64,000 nt of DNA from Neokomagataea anthophila (GTDB lineage Bacteria > Pseudomonadota > Alphaproteobacteria > Acetobacterales > Acetobacteraceae): assembly GCF_018122595.1 (NCBI RefSeq), contig NZ_JAGRQH010000003.1, positions 186,001-250,000 on the forward strand, written 5' to 3'. The position numbers were made by a program, and so were the translations under genes. The notes under the pieces were generated by a model. The model ran no database searches and was not told where the DNA came from. It saw only the letters and a program-made list of their open reading frames with translations. Of the stretch, positions 20,057 through 29,035 are shown piece by piece; positions within the stretch are counted from its first letter, which is position 1; each line of letters begins with the position of its first letter.

Positions 20057-20225
20057 CTTCGATTAATTTAAGTAAATCCTCAGGGATAGGTTCATGAGCG
20101 ATATCGTCGAAAAGCTTATGAAGGCCGCGACTTAGCCAAATGCCAAAAGGGGTTTCATCGTGCATTATGGATGTCTCCAGTGCGGCGTCTTTTGTGTCCT
20201 GTTTATGTTTTTCGCTGCCGTTCAT
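20040..20225 (-). CDS. nepR: Anti-sigma factor NepR
   Basis: A 61-residue protein whose C-terminal half (IWLSRGLHKLFDDIAHEPIPEDLLKLIEDD) matches the NepR pattern of two helices around a conserved EPIP. NepR holds the EcfG sigma factor inactive until phosphorylated PhyR displaces it. The gene lies between ecfG and the kinase, overlapping the start of the kinase frame by 17 bases, so the two are likely co-transcribed. The 217 bases between nepR and ecfG hold no gene I can support, only A+T-rich sequence; I see no good GGAAC-CGTT promoter in it. Confidence 0.88.
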   Translation of the reverse strand: MNGSEKHKQDTKDAALETSIMHDETPFGIWLSRGLHKLFDDIAHEPIPEDLLKLIEDDRNR

Positions 20226-20442
20226 AGTCTTTAAAGTGGCCTTTCCTACGGTGTTATGAACGGTGCATTCACTGGAGAATAAACAGATGAGTTAAGCTTT
20301 GGTTGCACAAAAGCTCTAAAAAAGAGATAACTCGTTGTATATATTTCATTATATTACCAAGTGAATAACAGAAAATGTTTTTTTGGTCTATCTGAACATT
20401 AATTAATAAAAATGAAGCCTGTATTTAATTTTTTGAATTTTT

Positions 20443-21009
20443 TCAAAAGAAACTTTCTATATCTTGTGAGTTCGCATTATTTTTCAAACTTTCTCGTAAT
20501 GCTTGTACTTTTATACGAAGTTTATCGTTGCTAGGAAGGTCGCCACTCATCCATGCTTCGAGTTGTCGGCGGGCACGAAATACCCGGCTTTTGGCAGTGC
20601 CAACGGCGCAGTTGGTCGCTTCAGCTAGATCCTCATAGCTCATGCCATGAATGACGACCATTATGAGTGCCTCGCGTTGGTCGGGTGGTAGGTGTGTGAG
20701 TGCTAATGACAGATCCTTTAGGGCAAGCGTGTCTTCGTGAGTGGCTGAACTTGCGAATGTTGCGGCGGGAACGTCTTCAATGTCGGTGGTATCACGGCGT
20801 TTACGTAAATCTGAAATGAAGCGATTGCGAAGAATGCGATGTATCCAGGCCGAAAAGTTCGTTCCAGGAATGAAGCTATGTTGAGCCGCCAAGGCATTGC
20901 ATATTGCATCTTGAACAAGGTCTTCTGCTGCCGCACGGTTACGCGTTAGAGCAAAGGCTTGTACGCGCAGCTTGGGTATGATTTTTATCACTTGGTCGTG
21001 GAACGTCAT
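20443..21009 (-). CDS. ecfG: EcfG-type general stress sigma factor
   Basis: An ECF sigma factor that directs RNA polymerase to general stress promoters in alphaproteobacteria. Region 2 (ALTRNRAAAEDLVQDAICNALA, then WIHRILRNRFIS) and region 4 (LPPDQREALIMVVIHGMSYEDLA and GTAKSRVFRARRQL) are in place. The ATG at 21009 is chosen because GGGAGA lies about eight bases upstream; an upstream ATG at 21075 lacks a ribosome-binding site and would overlap the neighbouring sigma gene. It is 188 residues long. Next to nepR and phyR this is the canonical EcfG, and a second EcfG-like gene lies directly upstream. Confidence 0.9.
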   Translation of the reverse strand: MTFHDQVIKIIPKLRVQAFALTRNRAAAEDLVQDAICNALAAQHSFIPGTNFSAWIHRILRNRFISDLRKRRDTTDIEDVPAATFASSATHEDTLALKDLSLALTHLPPDQREALIMVVIHGMSYEDLAEATNCAVGTAKSRVFRARRQLEAWMSGDLPSNDKLRIKVQALRESLKNNANSQDIESFF

Positions 21010-21092
21010 GATGTGTCTCCCGGATGCATGGCAGCTTTCATGAGATGAATGAACCAAGAGAAGAGATCGTTGCATTGAGAAGGGTTTTATTT

Positions 21093-21644
21093 TTAGATTT
21101 TTTCTTTGAGGTCATTTAATAGACTACGTGCTCTTGATACGCGTGCCTTTATGGTTCCTGCTGGGGTATTGCAGATTGCACCGGCTTCATCGTAACTTAA
21201 TTCTTGTGCTCCAACGAGTATGAGAGCTTCTCGTAAAATATCAGGTAATTGCCACAAGAGTTCATCTAGTTCGCGGATTGTATCTTGTGCTGTGTGCGGG
21301 GTGCTTTGTTCTTCATGCGCCGGAGGCGTGGAGCTTAATTGTTTTAGAACTTCGCATTCTTTATTATTGCGACGGTATTGTTCGTAAAAAATATTGCGTT
21401 GAATCGTGAATAGCCAGGCTTTGAGTGACGTGCCTGGAGTGTATTGTGAGCGGGCTGCGAGTGCACGTGTTACGGTGTCTTGTACAAGGTCATCTGCTGC
21501 TGCTGGGGTACGGGTTAAAAAACGCGAAAAAGCACGTAAATGAGGCAGTGTTTTTACAAGATTTTGATGAAAATGGGCGTTTTCAGAGTGCTCTGAAGGT
21601 GTGGTTTGGTTATTAGGGTTTTGTGATTTTGGAATATTATCCAA
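21093..21644 (-). CDS. Second EcfG-like ECF sigma factor
   Basis: A 183-residue ECF sigma factor and tandem paralog of the gene at 20443. Region 2 shows FLTRTPAAADDLVQDTVTRALAA and WLFTIQRNIF; region 4 shows LPDILREALILVGAQELSYDEAGAICNTPAGTIKARVSRAR. The N-terminal 25 residues are Asn/Gln/Ser-rich and probably disordered. Several alphaproteobacteria carry multiple EcfG paralogs that share or divide the stress regulon. It reads in the same direction as ecfG, 83 bases before it, and diverges from phyR across a 221-base gap. Confidence 0.87.
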   Translation of the reverse strand: MDNIPKSQNPNNQTTPSEHSENAHFHQNLVKTLPHLRAFSRFLTRTPAAADDLVQDTVTRALAARSQYTPGTSLKAWLFTIQRNIFYEQYRRNNKECEVLKQLSSTPPAHEEQSTPHTAQDTIRELDELLWQLPDILREALILVGAQELSYDEAGAICNTPAGTIKARVSRARSLLNDLKEKI

Positions 21645-21865
21645 AAAATATTCCTTTTTTGTAAAAAATATCTAATGAGTGTGAAATATAGAATATCATA
21701 ACGAGCTTTCTCTTTGATTTCGGTTCCTTTTTATTCGTATAGGCCAATAAGATTTTTGATGCTACGATAAGAGTTGTTAAAGACATTAAATGTGCATTTT
21801 TTAGAAGGTAGCGCTTCAATTGTGTGGGCGTTAATTTTTAATTCGCGCAAGGAGAGACGATCATA

Positions 21866-22591
21866 ATGCCATCTGCTTCGCGTCAGGATTTAATTGCCGC
21901 CCTACCCTATGCGCGTCGTTATGCACGAGCCTTGACGGGGACCCAAAAATCCGGTGATGCGTTGGTTGCATGTGTTCTACGGGACCTTACAGATGGTCTC
22001 GATGAGACTTTGTCGGTGCGGGGAAACCTTTACCGGTATTTAACCATGGCGTTTGATAATACAATTGAACAAAGCCTGACTTTAGAGCAGCGTGCTTTGC
22101 TGTTGCTGACCTTTTTGGAAGGTCAATCTTTCCCAATGGCAGCGCGGATTTTAAAGTTGGATGATGATTATGCTTCTGGCGTTCTAGAAGCCGCGCGTGA
22201 AATTTTAGAAAATAATACGCGCACCAGCGTTCTGATTATTGAAGACGAGCCTATTATAGCCATGGATATTCAGGGCTTGGTGGAGCAATGTGGGCATCAT
22301 GTTGTTGGTGTGGCGCATAATGAATCAGAAGCTATTCGCATTGCTGCTGAAACTAAGCCTGGGCTGATTTTGGCAGACATCAATCTTGGGATTGGCGGGG
22401 ATGGCCTACACGCTATCAGCCGTATTTTGGAAGCTCACAAAACGCCTGTTATTTTTGTGACCGCGTATCCCGAGCGTCTTTTGACCGGAGAATCGCAAGA
22501 GCCGTCTTTCGTTATTTCAAAGCCTTTTGAGCCAATGGCTCTGTCTGTTGCGACATATCAGGCGATAATGGGAAGTTCTCTGGTTGTTTGA
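21866..22591 (+). CDS. phyR: Response regulator PhyR (sigma-factor mimic with receiver domain)
   Basis: A 241-residue anti-anti-sigma protein. The N-terminal half mimics an ECF sigma factor (YARRYARALTGTQKSGDALV and a sigma4-like LTLEQRALLLLTFLEGQSFPMAARIL) and would bind NepR; the C-terminal half is a receiver with acidic pair EDEP, phosphorylatable Asp in LILADINLG, the signalling Thr in VIFVTAYPERLL and Lys in VISKPF. The TAYPERLL sequence belongs to the atypical FAT-GUY receiver class. Phosphorylation opens the protein to sequester NepR and release EcfG. It is divergent from the sigma genes; AAGGAGAG gives a good ribosome-binding site. A TTTCCTGC hairpin (22595-22622) follows. Confidence 0.92.
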   Translation: MPSASRQDLIAALPYARRYARALTGTQKSGDALVACVLRDLTDGLDETLSVRGNLYRYLTMAFDNTIEQSLTLEQRALLLLTFLEGQSFPMAARILKLDDDYASGVLEAAREILENNTRTSVLIIEDEPIIAMDIQGLVEQCGHHVVGVAHNESEAIRIAAETKPGLILADINLGIGGDGLHAISRILEAHKTPVIFVTAYPERLLTGESQEPSFVISKPFEPMALSVATYQAIMGSSLVV

Positions 22592-22594
22592 TTG

Positions 22595-22622
22595 TTTCCT
22601 GCGAGATCGCTCTTGCAGGAAA
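22595..22622 (+). repeat. Hairpin after phyR
   Basis: TTTCCTGC (22595-22602) pairs perfectly with GCAGGAAA (22615-22622) around a 12-base loop. No U-run follows, so an intrinsic terminator is not certain. Confidence 0.4.
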
Positions 22623-22648
22623 ATGGGTGCTGATACACATAGGTTTTC

Positions 22649-24460
22649 ATGTCAGCACCAATTCTTCATCTTCAAAATATTACGTTTACATTGGGCGGTC
22701 GCCCTCTCCTCGATGGCGCTGAGTTAAGCGTTACGCCGGGTGAGCGTGTGTGTTTGGTCGGGCGTAATGGCTCGGGTAAATCGACGCTCCTGAAAATGGC
22801 TTCAGGGGATTTGCAGCCTGATAGCGGCACAGTGTTTATTCAGCCGGGCGTTAAGGTACATTACCTCGCTCAAGAGCCTGATTTCAGTGCTTTTAAGACA
22901 ACGTTCGATTGTGTTGCAGCGAATCTAGATGAGACTGAGACGTATCGTGCCCGCGCGATGTTAGTGGAACTCGGTCTTACTGGTGATGAAGCTTGTGACA
23001 GCTTGTCAGGGGGGGAAGTGCGCCGGTGCGCATTGGCGCGTGCTTTGGCGGAAGAACCTGATCTTTTGTTATTGGATGAACCGACCAACCATTTGGACCT
23101 TCCAACCATTTCATGGTTGGAGCGAGAGCTCTCAGCTTCACGTTGTGCCATGATCGTGATTAGCCATGACCGTCGCTTATTAGAGACGTTGTCGCGTAGT
23201 GTGGTGTGGTTGGAGCGAGGGCAAACGCGCCGTTTGGATCAAGGTTTTGCACGTTATGAAGAGTGGCGTGAAGAGGTTTTGGAGCAAGAAGAGCAAGACG
23301 CTCATAAGCTGGATCGTGAGATTGCGCGTGAAGAGCACTGGATGCGCTATGGCGTGACAGCACGCCGGAAGCGTAATGTCCGGCGCGTGGCTGAACTTGC
23401 GGCATTGCGTGAGAAGCGGCGTGATGTTTCCTCGCGCGGGAATGGCACTCTGCGTATGGATGCGAGCGAAGCCGATGCAGGCGGGAAGATCGCTGTTTCC
23501 GTTGAGGGGCTGACATGGCGCTATGACGAGCGTGTACTGGTCGATAATCTTGATTTACGTTTAATGCGTGGAGACCGTTTGGGGCTGGTCGGAGCGAATG
23601 GTGCCGGGAAAACCACACTGATCCGTCTCTTAACGGGGCGCGTGTCTCCGCAAGAGGGTACGGTATGGATTGGACCGTCGATTTCCATGGTGACGTTGGA
23701 TCAGCAGCGTGAAGCGCTTGATCCGAAGATGACCTTGGCAGATACATTGACCGGTGGGCATGGCGAAATCGTGCAGGTGGGCGATGAGCGCCGGCATGTT
23801 ATTGGTTATATGAAAGACTTTTTGTTTCGTCCGGAACAAGCACGCACACCCGTTGGAAAATTGTCGGGTGGAGAGCGTGGACGCCTTGCGTTGGCGTGCG
23901 CTTTGGCTAAGCCTTCTAACTTGATGGTGTTGGACGAACCAACCAACGATCTTGATCTTGAGACGCTGGATCTTTTGCAGGATATGCTCACGGATTATGC
24001 CGGTACGGTTCTGCTTGTGAGCCATGATCGTGACTTTTTAGATCGTGTGGCGGGTTCTGTTCTGGTTGCTGAAGGCGATGGCCGCTGGATTGAATATGCC
24101 GGTGGTTATTCTGATATGTTGGCGCAGCGTGGTGGCAAAGCTCCATCAGGACGCGAGCAACCTTTGGGTGATACGGCTGATATAACGCCGAAAAAAGCTG
24201 TAAAAACAGAAAAGAAGCAAGTTAAGCTTAGTTATAAAGATAAGCGGGCCTTGGAATTGTTGCCGGGACAGATGGCCAAGCTTGAGGCTGAGGCAACATC
24301 TTTACGTGAGGCTTTGGCGGACCCCACTTTATATGGGCGGGATCCAAAGATGTTTGAGAAGGCGACAGCTCGTCTTCAAGCGGCTGAAGATGAGTTAGCT
24401 ACAGCTGAAGAGCAATGGCTGGAGCTGGAAATGAAAAAAGAAGAGCTTGAAGCCGGTTGA
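22649..24460 (+). CDS. ABC-F ATPase, Uup-like
   Basis: A soluble twin ATPase of 603 residues with no membrane segments. First domain: Walker A GRNGSGKSTLL, signature LSGGEVRRCALARAL, Walker B LLLLDEPTNHLDL; second: GANGAGKTTLI, LSGGERGRLALACAL, LMVLDEPTNDLDL. Between them is the linker, and the C-terminus is a charged coiled coil (LPGQMAKLEAEATSLREAL and onward) as in Uup and related ABC-F proteins, which act at the ribosome or on DNA. ABC-F members range from translation factors to antibiotic-resistance proteins; chromosomal housekeeping is the simplest reading. The stop codon lies within a hairpin shared with the convergent oxidoreductase gene. Confidence 0.9.
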   Translation: MSAPILHLQNITFTLGGRPLLDGAELSVTPGERVCLVGRNGSGKSTLLKMASGDLQPDSGTVFIQPGVKVHYLAQEPDFSAFKTTFDCVAANLDETETYRARAMLVELGLTGDEACDSLSGGEVRRCALARALAEEPDLLLLDEPTNHLDLPTISWLERELSASRCAMIVISHDRRLLETLSRSVVWLERGQTRRLDQGFARYEEWREEVLEQEEQDAHKLDREIAREEHWMRYGVTARRKRNVRRVAELAALREKRRDVSSRGNGTLRMDASEADAGGKIAVSVEGLTWRYDERVLVDNLDLRLMRGDRLGLVGANGAGKTTLIRLLTGRVSPQEGTVWIGPSISMVTLDQQREALDPKMTLADTLTGGHGEIVQVGDERRHVIGYMKDFLFRPEQARTPVGKLSGGERGRLALACALAKPSNLMVLDEPTNDLDLETLDLLQDMLTDYAGTVLLVSHDRDFLDRVAGSVLVAEGDGRWIEYAGGYSDMLAQRGGKAPSGREQPLGDTADITPKKAVKTEKKQVKLSYKDKRALELLPGQMAKLEAEATSLREALADPTLYGRDPKMFEKATARLQAAEDELATAEEQWLELEMKKEELEAG

Positions 24461-24469
24461 ACCGGCTTC
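24449..24469. repeat. Perfect hairpin over the two convergent stop codons
   Basis: GAAGCCGGT (24449-24457) and ACCGGCTTC (24461-24469) form a nine-base-pair stem with loop TGA. The loop includes the end of the ABC-F gene (TGA at 24458-24460), and the stop of the oxidoreductase gene (24468-24470) is at the base. Terminator-like, but no U-run. Confidence 0.55.
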
Positions 24470-25451
24470 ACAGCTTGATGAGGCCAGAAGCCTCCATCAC
24501 TTGGCGGGCTTGCGTGATGCTTTCTGTAACGCGCAAGGCTGCATCAAGTGCGCGGATCCCCGCTTGAGCATCCACGAGAACAGGGGCGCCATCTAAGCAT
24601 GATGCTGCAAAAGCGTCATGTTCAGCGGCAAGATTGTCATGGTCGCGCCATGAGATGCCCTCTCTGCGATAACCCCCTGTGCCGGGCAGTGGCAATCCGC
24701 GTTCTTTGCTGATGAAGCTGAGTTTTCGCTCCATGAAATCAGCAGATAAATATCCCTCTTGTGAGAAGATACGCATACGGCGTTCTGTCTTGAGAGAGAT
24801 GCGGCTGGCTGTGATGGTGGCTACGCAGCCATTTTCGAATCGTACGCGTGCATTCGCAATATCTTCATGTGGGCTCGATACGGCCGCGCCGATGGCATCA
24901 ATGCTTTCAATAGGGCTATCAACGATGGCGAGGACGAGATCTAGGTCATGGATCATGAGATCTAAAATGACCGAAACATCTGTGCCACGTGGTTTATAAG
25001 GAGCGATGCGGGTTGCTTCGATATAAAGAGGTGCCGTAATTCGCTCGGTAATAGCGCGGTGCTCAGCGGAATAGCGCAGCAAATGACCGACTTGTAAGAT
25101 TTTTTGATTACGTTCGGCGCATTCGGCGAGCTTATGTGCTTCTTCACGCGTGGCCGCGATGGGTTTTTCGACTAGTACGTGCTTTCCAGCATCTAACGCT
25201 TGAGAGGCAAGCGTATAGTGATATTCTGCAGGGGCCGCGACAATGACGGCATCAACGCGCATTAAAAGGTCATCAAGGCTGGTTGCGGGGCTGCATCCAG
25301 CCTCTCCTGCAACAAGAGCTGCGCGTGCAGGGTCTGGATCATAAAGCCCAATAAGCTCTTCGCGCGGGTTGGCGGCAGCTTTAAGGGCATGAAAACGCCC
25401 AAAGTGCCCTGCTCCAATGATGCCGACCCGCAGCTGTCGTTTTGTGTTCAT
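24468..25451 (-). CDS. Gfo/Idh/MocA-family oxidoreductase
   Basis: An NAD(P)-dependent sugar or inositol dehydrogenase of about 327 residues. The Rossmann motif GIIGAGHFGRFH is at the chosen N-terminus, followed by DAVIVAAPAEYHYTLA, the family's EKP motif (VLVEKPIAATREEA), and the C-terminal domain with MIHDLDLVLAIV (His and Asp) typical of this fold. The ATG at 25451 is chosen because it places the cofactor motif near the start; upstream ATGs are in frame. Substrate is unknown. It converges on the ABC-F gene with no spacer. Confidence 0.85.
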   Translation of the reverse strand: MNTKRQLRVGIIGAGHFGRFHALKAAANPREELIGLYDPDPARAALVAGEAGCSPATSLDDLLMRVDAVIVAAPAEYHYTLASQALDAGKHVLVEKPIAATREEAHKLAECAERNQKILQVGHLLRYSAEHRAITERITAPLYIEATRIAPYKPRGTDVSVILDLMIHDLDLVLAIVDSPIESIDAIGAAVSSPHEDIANARVRFENGCVATITASRISLKTERRMRIFSQEGYLSADFMERKLSFISKERGLPLPGTGGYRREGISWRDHDNLAAEHDAFAASCLDGAPVLVDAQAGIRALDAALRVTESITQARQVMEASGLIKL

Positions 25452-25638
25452 GCCTACTCTCATCATGCACAATACGACTAACAGTCGTAGAGGCTTCCGT
25501 ATAGCACAAGGGCTGACAAGCGTGCAGAAAGGTTGCATCGTGTTGTGAGAATAGGCATGGTCCCGGCCATGTGCTGGTGGCTTTGCTGCCGATTTTGATC
25601 TGTTGACCTAATTCAAGCCGAGGGCGCCCCGTTCCGTC

Positions 25639-27183
25639 ATGATGTATTATAGTCGGCTCAGATTGCTTGGCGTCGCAGGCGTTTGCCTGCTGGGCGTTTT
25701 GCTCTGTCTGCCCAATTTCCTAAAAGCACCTTCCTCATCCCTGCCCTGGCGGCAAATCCATCTTGGGTTGGACTTGAAGGGTGGTTCGTATCTTTTACTT
25801 CAGTTGGATCTGAAGTCTTTAGAGCATGATCGTCTTTTAAGCCTGCAAGATCAGGCGCGTCAGGCGTTGTTGGATCATGGGCTTGGATACCGTGATTTTG
25901 TTCGTGATGATGCGACGCAACGTCTGAGTTTCACGCTGCGTAGTGATGCGGAGCGTGATTCTGTTCTGTCGACATTGCGTGCTGTACCCACAGCTGTACC
26001 GAATGAATTTCAGGTTACAGCGGCAGGTGAACGTATTGATCTGGTTTTGCAGCATGACGCGATGTTGGCCCGCGCACGGGATGCTGTGGCGCAGTCTATT
26101 GAGATTGTACGTCGCCGTATTGATGCGACGGGTGCCATTGATCCGAGCATTGCCCGTGAAGGCGATGACCGTATTGTGGTGGAGTTGCCGGGTGTCTCTG
26201 ATCCGGAGCGAATTAAGACGCTGCTAGGTACGACCGCGCGTTTGACCTTCCGTCTGCTTGCGCCGAACCCGACGGCTGCGTCCCCCGGTTCAACAATGCT
26301 GGAAGATATCAGCACGCACACGCAGCTTGCTGTGCAAGACCATGTGGATGTGGATGGCACGGATCTGACCAATGCAGGTGCTGTGATTGATCAACAATCT
26401 GGCGGTTGGGCGGTGACGTTCCAACTTAACAGCACCGGGGCAAGTGCCTTCGGGAATGTGACGCGTGCGAATGTTGGTCGTCGTTTTGCGATTGTGTTGG
26501 ATAACAAAGTTATCGAAGCGCCGAACATTATTAACCCGATTACGGCGGGTAGTGGTCAGATCACAGGCGGTTTTGATGCGCGCAGTGCATCCGATTTGGC
26601 TCTTTTACTGCGTGCGGGCGCCCTGCCCGCTCCGTTAGCTGTGATTGAGCAGCGTAGTATTGGACCAAGCCTTGGCGCCGCCTCAATTCATGCGGGCGTT
26701 ATTAGTCTCGCGGCTGGGTTTGTGCTCGTTGTCGCGTTTATGGTTTTGTTCTATGCGCGCTTTGGCCTTTATGCAGATATTGCCCTGCTGGCGAACTTAG
26801 TTTTGATGGTTGGTATCTTGTCTCTGTTCCAAGCGACATTGACCTTGCCGGGTATGGCGGGGATGCTGTTGACCCTTGGTATGGCAGTTGATGCTAATAT
26901 CTTGATCAATGAGCGTATTCGGGAAGAAGTGCAGCGTGGGCGTGGTGTTCTCCAAGCTTTGCAAGCGGGCTTTGACCGTGCCACGGGGACCATTATTGAC
27001 AGTAACGCAACGGCATTCCTTGCCCACGTCATGCTGTTTGTATTTGGTACGGGGCCGGTGAAGAACTTTGCTCTGACCATTACCATTGGTATTGCCACGA
27101 CGTTGTTTACAACCCTGGTCCTGTCTCGGTTGTTAATCGTGCGGTGGTATGCCGTGACCCGCCCCTCTAAGCTTCCGGTTTGA
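25639..27183 (+). CDS. secD: Protein translocase subunit SecD
   Basis: Membrane subunit of the SecDF complex, which uses the proton gradient to complete export of proteins through SecYEG. The 514-residue protein has the first membrane segment at the N-terminus, the periplasmic P1 region with IHLGLDLKGGSYLLLQLD and RIDATGAIDPSIAREGDDRIVVELPG, then five further membrane segments with GMAVDANILINERIREE and GFDRATGTIIDSNATAFLA, the conserved D-x-N and R of the family. secF follows immediately. yajC is not visible. Confidence 0.97.
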   Translation: MMYYSRLRLLGVAGVCLLGVLLCLPNFLKAPSSSLPWRQIHLGLDLKGGSYLLLQLDLKSLEHDRLLSLQDQARQALLDHGLGYRDFVRDDATQRLSFTLRSDAERDSVLSTLRAVPTAVPNEFQVTAAGERIDLVLQHDAMLARARDAVAQSIEIVRRRIDATGAIDPSIAREGDDRIVVELPGVSDPERIKTLLGTTARLTFRLLAPNPTAASPGSTMLEDISTHTQLAVQDHVDVDGTDLTNAGAVIDQQSGGWAVTFQLNSTGASAFGNVTRANVGRRFAIVLDNKVIEAPNIINPITAGSGQITGGFDARSASDLALLLRAGALPAPLAVIEQRSIGPSLGAASIHAGVISLAAGFVLVVAFMVLFYARFGLYADIALLANLVLMVGILSLFQATLTLPGMAGMLLTLGMAVDANILINERIREEVQRGRGVLQALQAGFDRATGTIIDSNATAFLAHVMLFVFGTGPVKNFALTITIGIATTLFTTLVLSRLLIVRWYAVTRPSKLPV

Positions 27184-27188
27184 ACGCC

Positions 27189-28121
27189 ATGCTCTCTCGT
27201 CCTCTTTTTCGATTTGTTCGTGACGGCCAGCGCATTGCGTTTATGCGAGGACGTCATATGGGGTTGGTCGTTTCGGCTGTTTTGTCCGCGGCGTCCTTGT
27301 TGCTGTTTTTTCAGCCCGGTTTGAAGCTGGGTTTGGATTTTCGCGGCGGTATTGTGGTGGAGGCGCAAACTGCGGCTCCAGCGAATATCAATCAGTTGCG
27401 CTCGGCTTTGGATCAGGCGGGCATCCATCCCGATGCAGTGCAATCTTTTGGTTCGGATCGTGATGTGCGTATCTCGGTTAGTGCGCCTGAAGGCGCAGAT
27501 CGTGAAGCGCGCACTCAGCAAATCGTTGACCGCGTTAAGAACACTCTGGCCAAGGCTGCACCGGGTACGCAAATTCAGCGTGCTGATGCTGTCGGGGCGT
27601 CTGTGTCCCATGAGTTGTTCCGCAATGGGCTCCTGGCGCTAGGTTTAAGCTTGGGGATGATCCTTGTTTATATCTGGGTGCGTTTTGAGCGAGAATTTGC
27701 GATCAGCGCCGTCCTTACTCTGGTGTTGGATCTGACTAAAACGATCGGTTTTCTGGCCATTACACGTTTTGAGTTTGATCTAGTGATGGTCGCAGCACTG
27801 CTGACCATTCTTGGTTACTCCACCAATGATAAGGTGGTTGTGTATGACCGTATCCGTGAAAACCTACGGAAATATCGAACCATGCCGTTGCGTGAGGTCT
27901 TGGACCTGTCCATCAACGAAACGCTGAACCGTACGCTTGGGACGTCTATGACTGTCTTTCTGGCGGCCCTGCCCTTGGCTCTGTTTGGTGGAAGTACGTT
28001 GACGGGTTTTGCAACCGTGATGTTGTTCGGCATCGTTGTCGGCACGTCATCATCTATTTTTATTGCAGCACCACTCTTGTTGCTTTTGGGTAAGAAGCGC
28101 CTACGCCCATCCGGTGAGTGA
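27189..28121 (+). CDS. secF: Protein translocase subunit SecF
   Basis: Partner of SecD. About 310 residues with six membrane segments; the motif GLDFRGGIVVEAQ follows the first, ISVSAPEG and a periplasmic loop come next, then VSHELFRNGLLALGLSLGMILVYIWVRFE, YSTNDKVVVYDRIREN and LNRTLGTSMTVFLAALPLALFGG. I use the ATG at 27189 rather than the TTG at 27180, which overlaps the secD stop. A terminator follows. Confidence 0.96.
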   Translation: MLSRPLFRFVRDGQRIAFMRGRHMGLVVSAVLSAASLLLFFQPGLKLGLDFRGGIVVEAQTAAPANINQLRSALDQAGIHPDAVQSFGSDRDVRISVSAPEGADREARTQQIVDRVKNTLAKAAPGTQIQRADAVGASVSHELFRNGLLALGLSLGMILVYIWVRFEREFAISAVLTLVLDLTKTIGFLAITRFEFDLVMVAALLTILGYSTNDKVVVYDRIRENLRKYRTMPLREVLDLSINETLNRTLGTSMTVFLAALPLALFGGSTLTGFATVMLFGIVVGTSSSIFIAAPLLLLLGKKRLRPSGE

Positions 28122-28151
28122 ATGGATTAGTCTCTGACGTGACCGGGTGGA

Positions 28152-28188
28152 AAAGCCACTTCTCCGTGTAGGAGGGTGGCTTTTTTTA
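28152..28188 (+). terminator. Rho-independent terminator after secDF
   Basis: AAAGCCAC (28152-28159) pairs with GTGGCTTT (28176-28183), with an inner TCTCC/GGAGG extension of the stem, and a T-run follows to 28187. It lies 30 bases after the secF stop. Confidence 0.85.
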
Positions 28189-28228
28189 TTGTGTGATGAG
28201 GGGATTCGGCCTTTGTGTCGAAATGTTA

Positions 28229-28573
28229 TTATCGTTCAATATAAGATAATAAATCCGATAAGGCTTTGGTGGCCTGAATATCATTGGTGTTTGGCGCAGA
28301 GTCATGGTGTTGAAGGTGCTTCTTGAGAGCATTTTCAACAGTTTGTCGAGCCGTATGGTCCAAAGCAATGACGTGATCTAGGTCATTGGAGTGGAGTGTG
28401 CCTGTTATGAAGGCGCCGCGCGCAATGCCGTGAATAATTAAATATGTATAAAGTGGGGCATTGGGGGATGCGATGACTGGCTTAGGCTGGAGAGTGGCGC
28501 AGCCTAGAGAAGAAATCAGAAGCAGTGCTGCCGCAAGGTGTGTAACCTTGCGGCAGAAAAGTGCTAAGCGCAT
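28229..28573 (-). CDS. Small predicted lipoprotein of unknown function
   Basis: A 114-residue protein with a signal peptide and lipobox SLGC, followed by a proline-rich linker (PKPVIASPNAP) and a small helical domain with APLYTYLIIHGIARGAFITGTL and ALDHTARQTVENALKKHLQHH. I do not recognise the family. The gene begins nine bases after the mscL stop on the same strand, so it is probably co-transcribed. The ribosome-binding site is weak. Confidence 0.65.
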   Translation of the reverse strand: MRLALFCRKVTHLAAALLLISSLGCATLQPKPVIASPNAPLYTYLIIHGIARGAFITGTLHSNDLDHVIALDHTARQTVENALKKHLQHHDSAPNTNDIQATKALSDLLSYIER

Positions 28574-28582
28574 TGAAAGTTC

Positions 28583-29035
28583 TTAGCGGCTTGCAAGCAG
28601 GTCACGAATTTCTGTCAACAGAACTTCTTCTTTGCTTGGTGCTGGCGGAGCGGCTGGAGCTGCTTCCTTCTTGCGGTAAAGCTTACCAACAAGGCGCACG
28701 ACCCAGAAAATGAAGAAGGCTACGATGACGAACTGAATAACGGCGTTCAAGAAAACACCAATGTTCAGCGTAACGGCGCCAGCTTTTTGTGCTTCAGCCA
28801 AGGTCGCCAGATGTGGGCCCTTCAGCGTGATGAACAAGTTGGTGAAGTCAACACCGTTGGTCGCAAGGCCGATCAGAGGTGTGATGATGTCTTTAACAGC
28901 GCTGGTAACGATTGCTGTGAAGGCAGCGCCGATGACAACACCGACAGCGAGGTCAAGGACATTGCCGCGCAGAAGGAATTTTTGGAAGTCAGCAACCCAA
29001 CCTGGGGTGTGGACTACGCCTTTGGAATCACTCAA
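28583..29035 (-). CDS. mscL: Large-conductance mechanosensitive channel MscL
   Basis: Inner-membrane pore that opens under osmotic downshock. The 150-residue protein has the first membrane segment GNVLDLAVGVVIGAAFTAIVTSAVKDIITPLIG, a periplasmic loop, and the second segment (FLNAVIQFVIVAFFIFWVV). The C-terminal cytoplasmic helix ends in SKEEVLLTEIRDLL, as in known MscL. Slightly longer than the Escherichia coli protein because of the N-terminal GVVHTPGWVADFQKFL and an Ala/Pro linker. Confidence 0.96.
   Translation of the reverse strand: MSDSKGVVHTPGWVADFQKFLLRGNVLDLAVGVVIGAAFTAIVTSAVKDIITPLIGLATNGVDFTNLFITLKGPHLATLAEAQKAGAVTLNIGVFLNAVIQFVIVAFFIFWVVRLVGKLYRKKEAAPAAPPAPSKEEVLLTEIRDLLASR

Noticed and set aside
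21700-21727. GGAAC (minus strand, 21727-21723) and CGTT (21703-21700) upstream of the second sigma gene, a possible EcfG-dependent promoter
   Set aside because: The spacer is 19 bases, longer than the 16-17 expected between GGAAC and CGTT, so I do not call it a promoter.
26769-27611. 280-codon open frame antisense to secD/secF
   Set aside because: Shadow of two strongly supported genes; Arg/Asn/Thr-rich with no domain.
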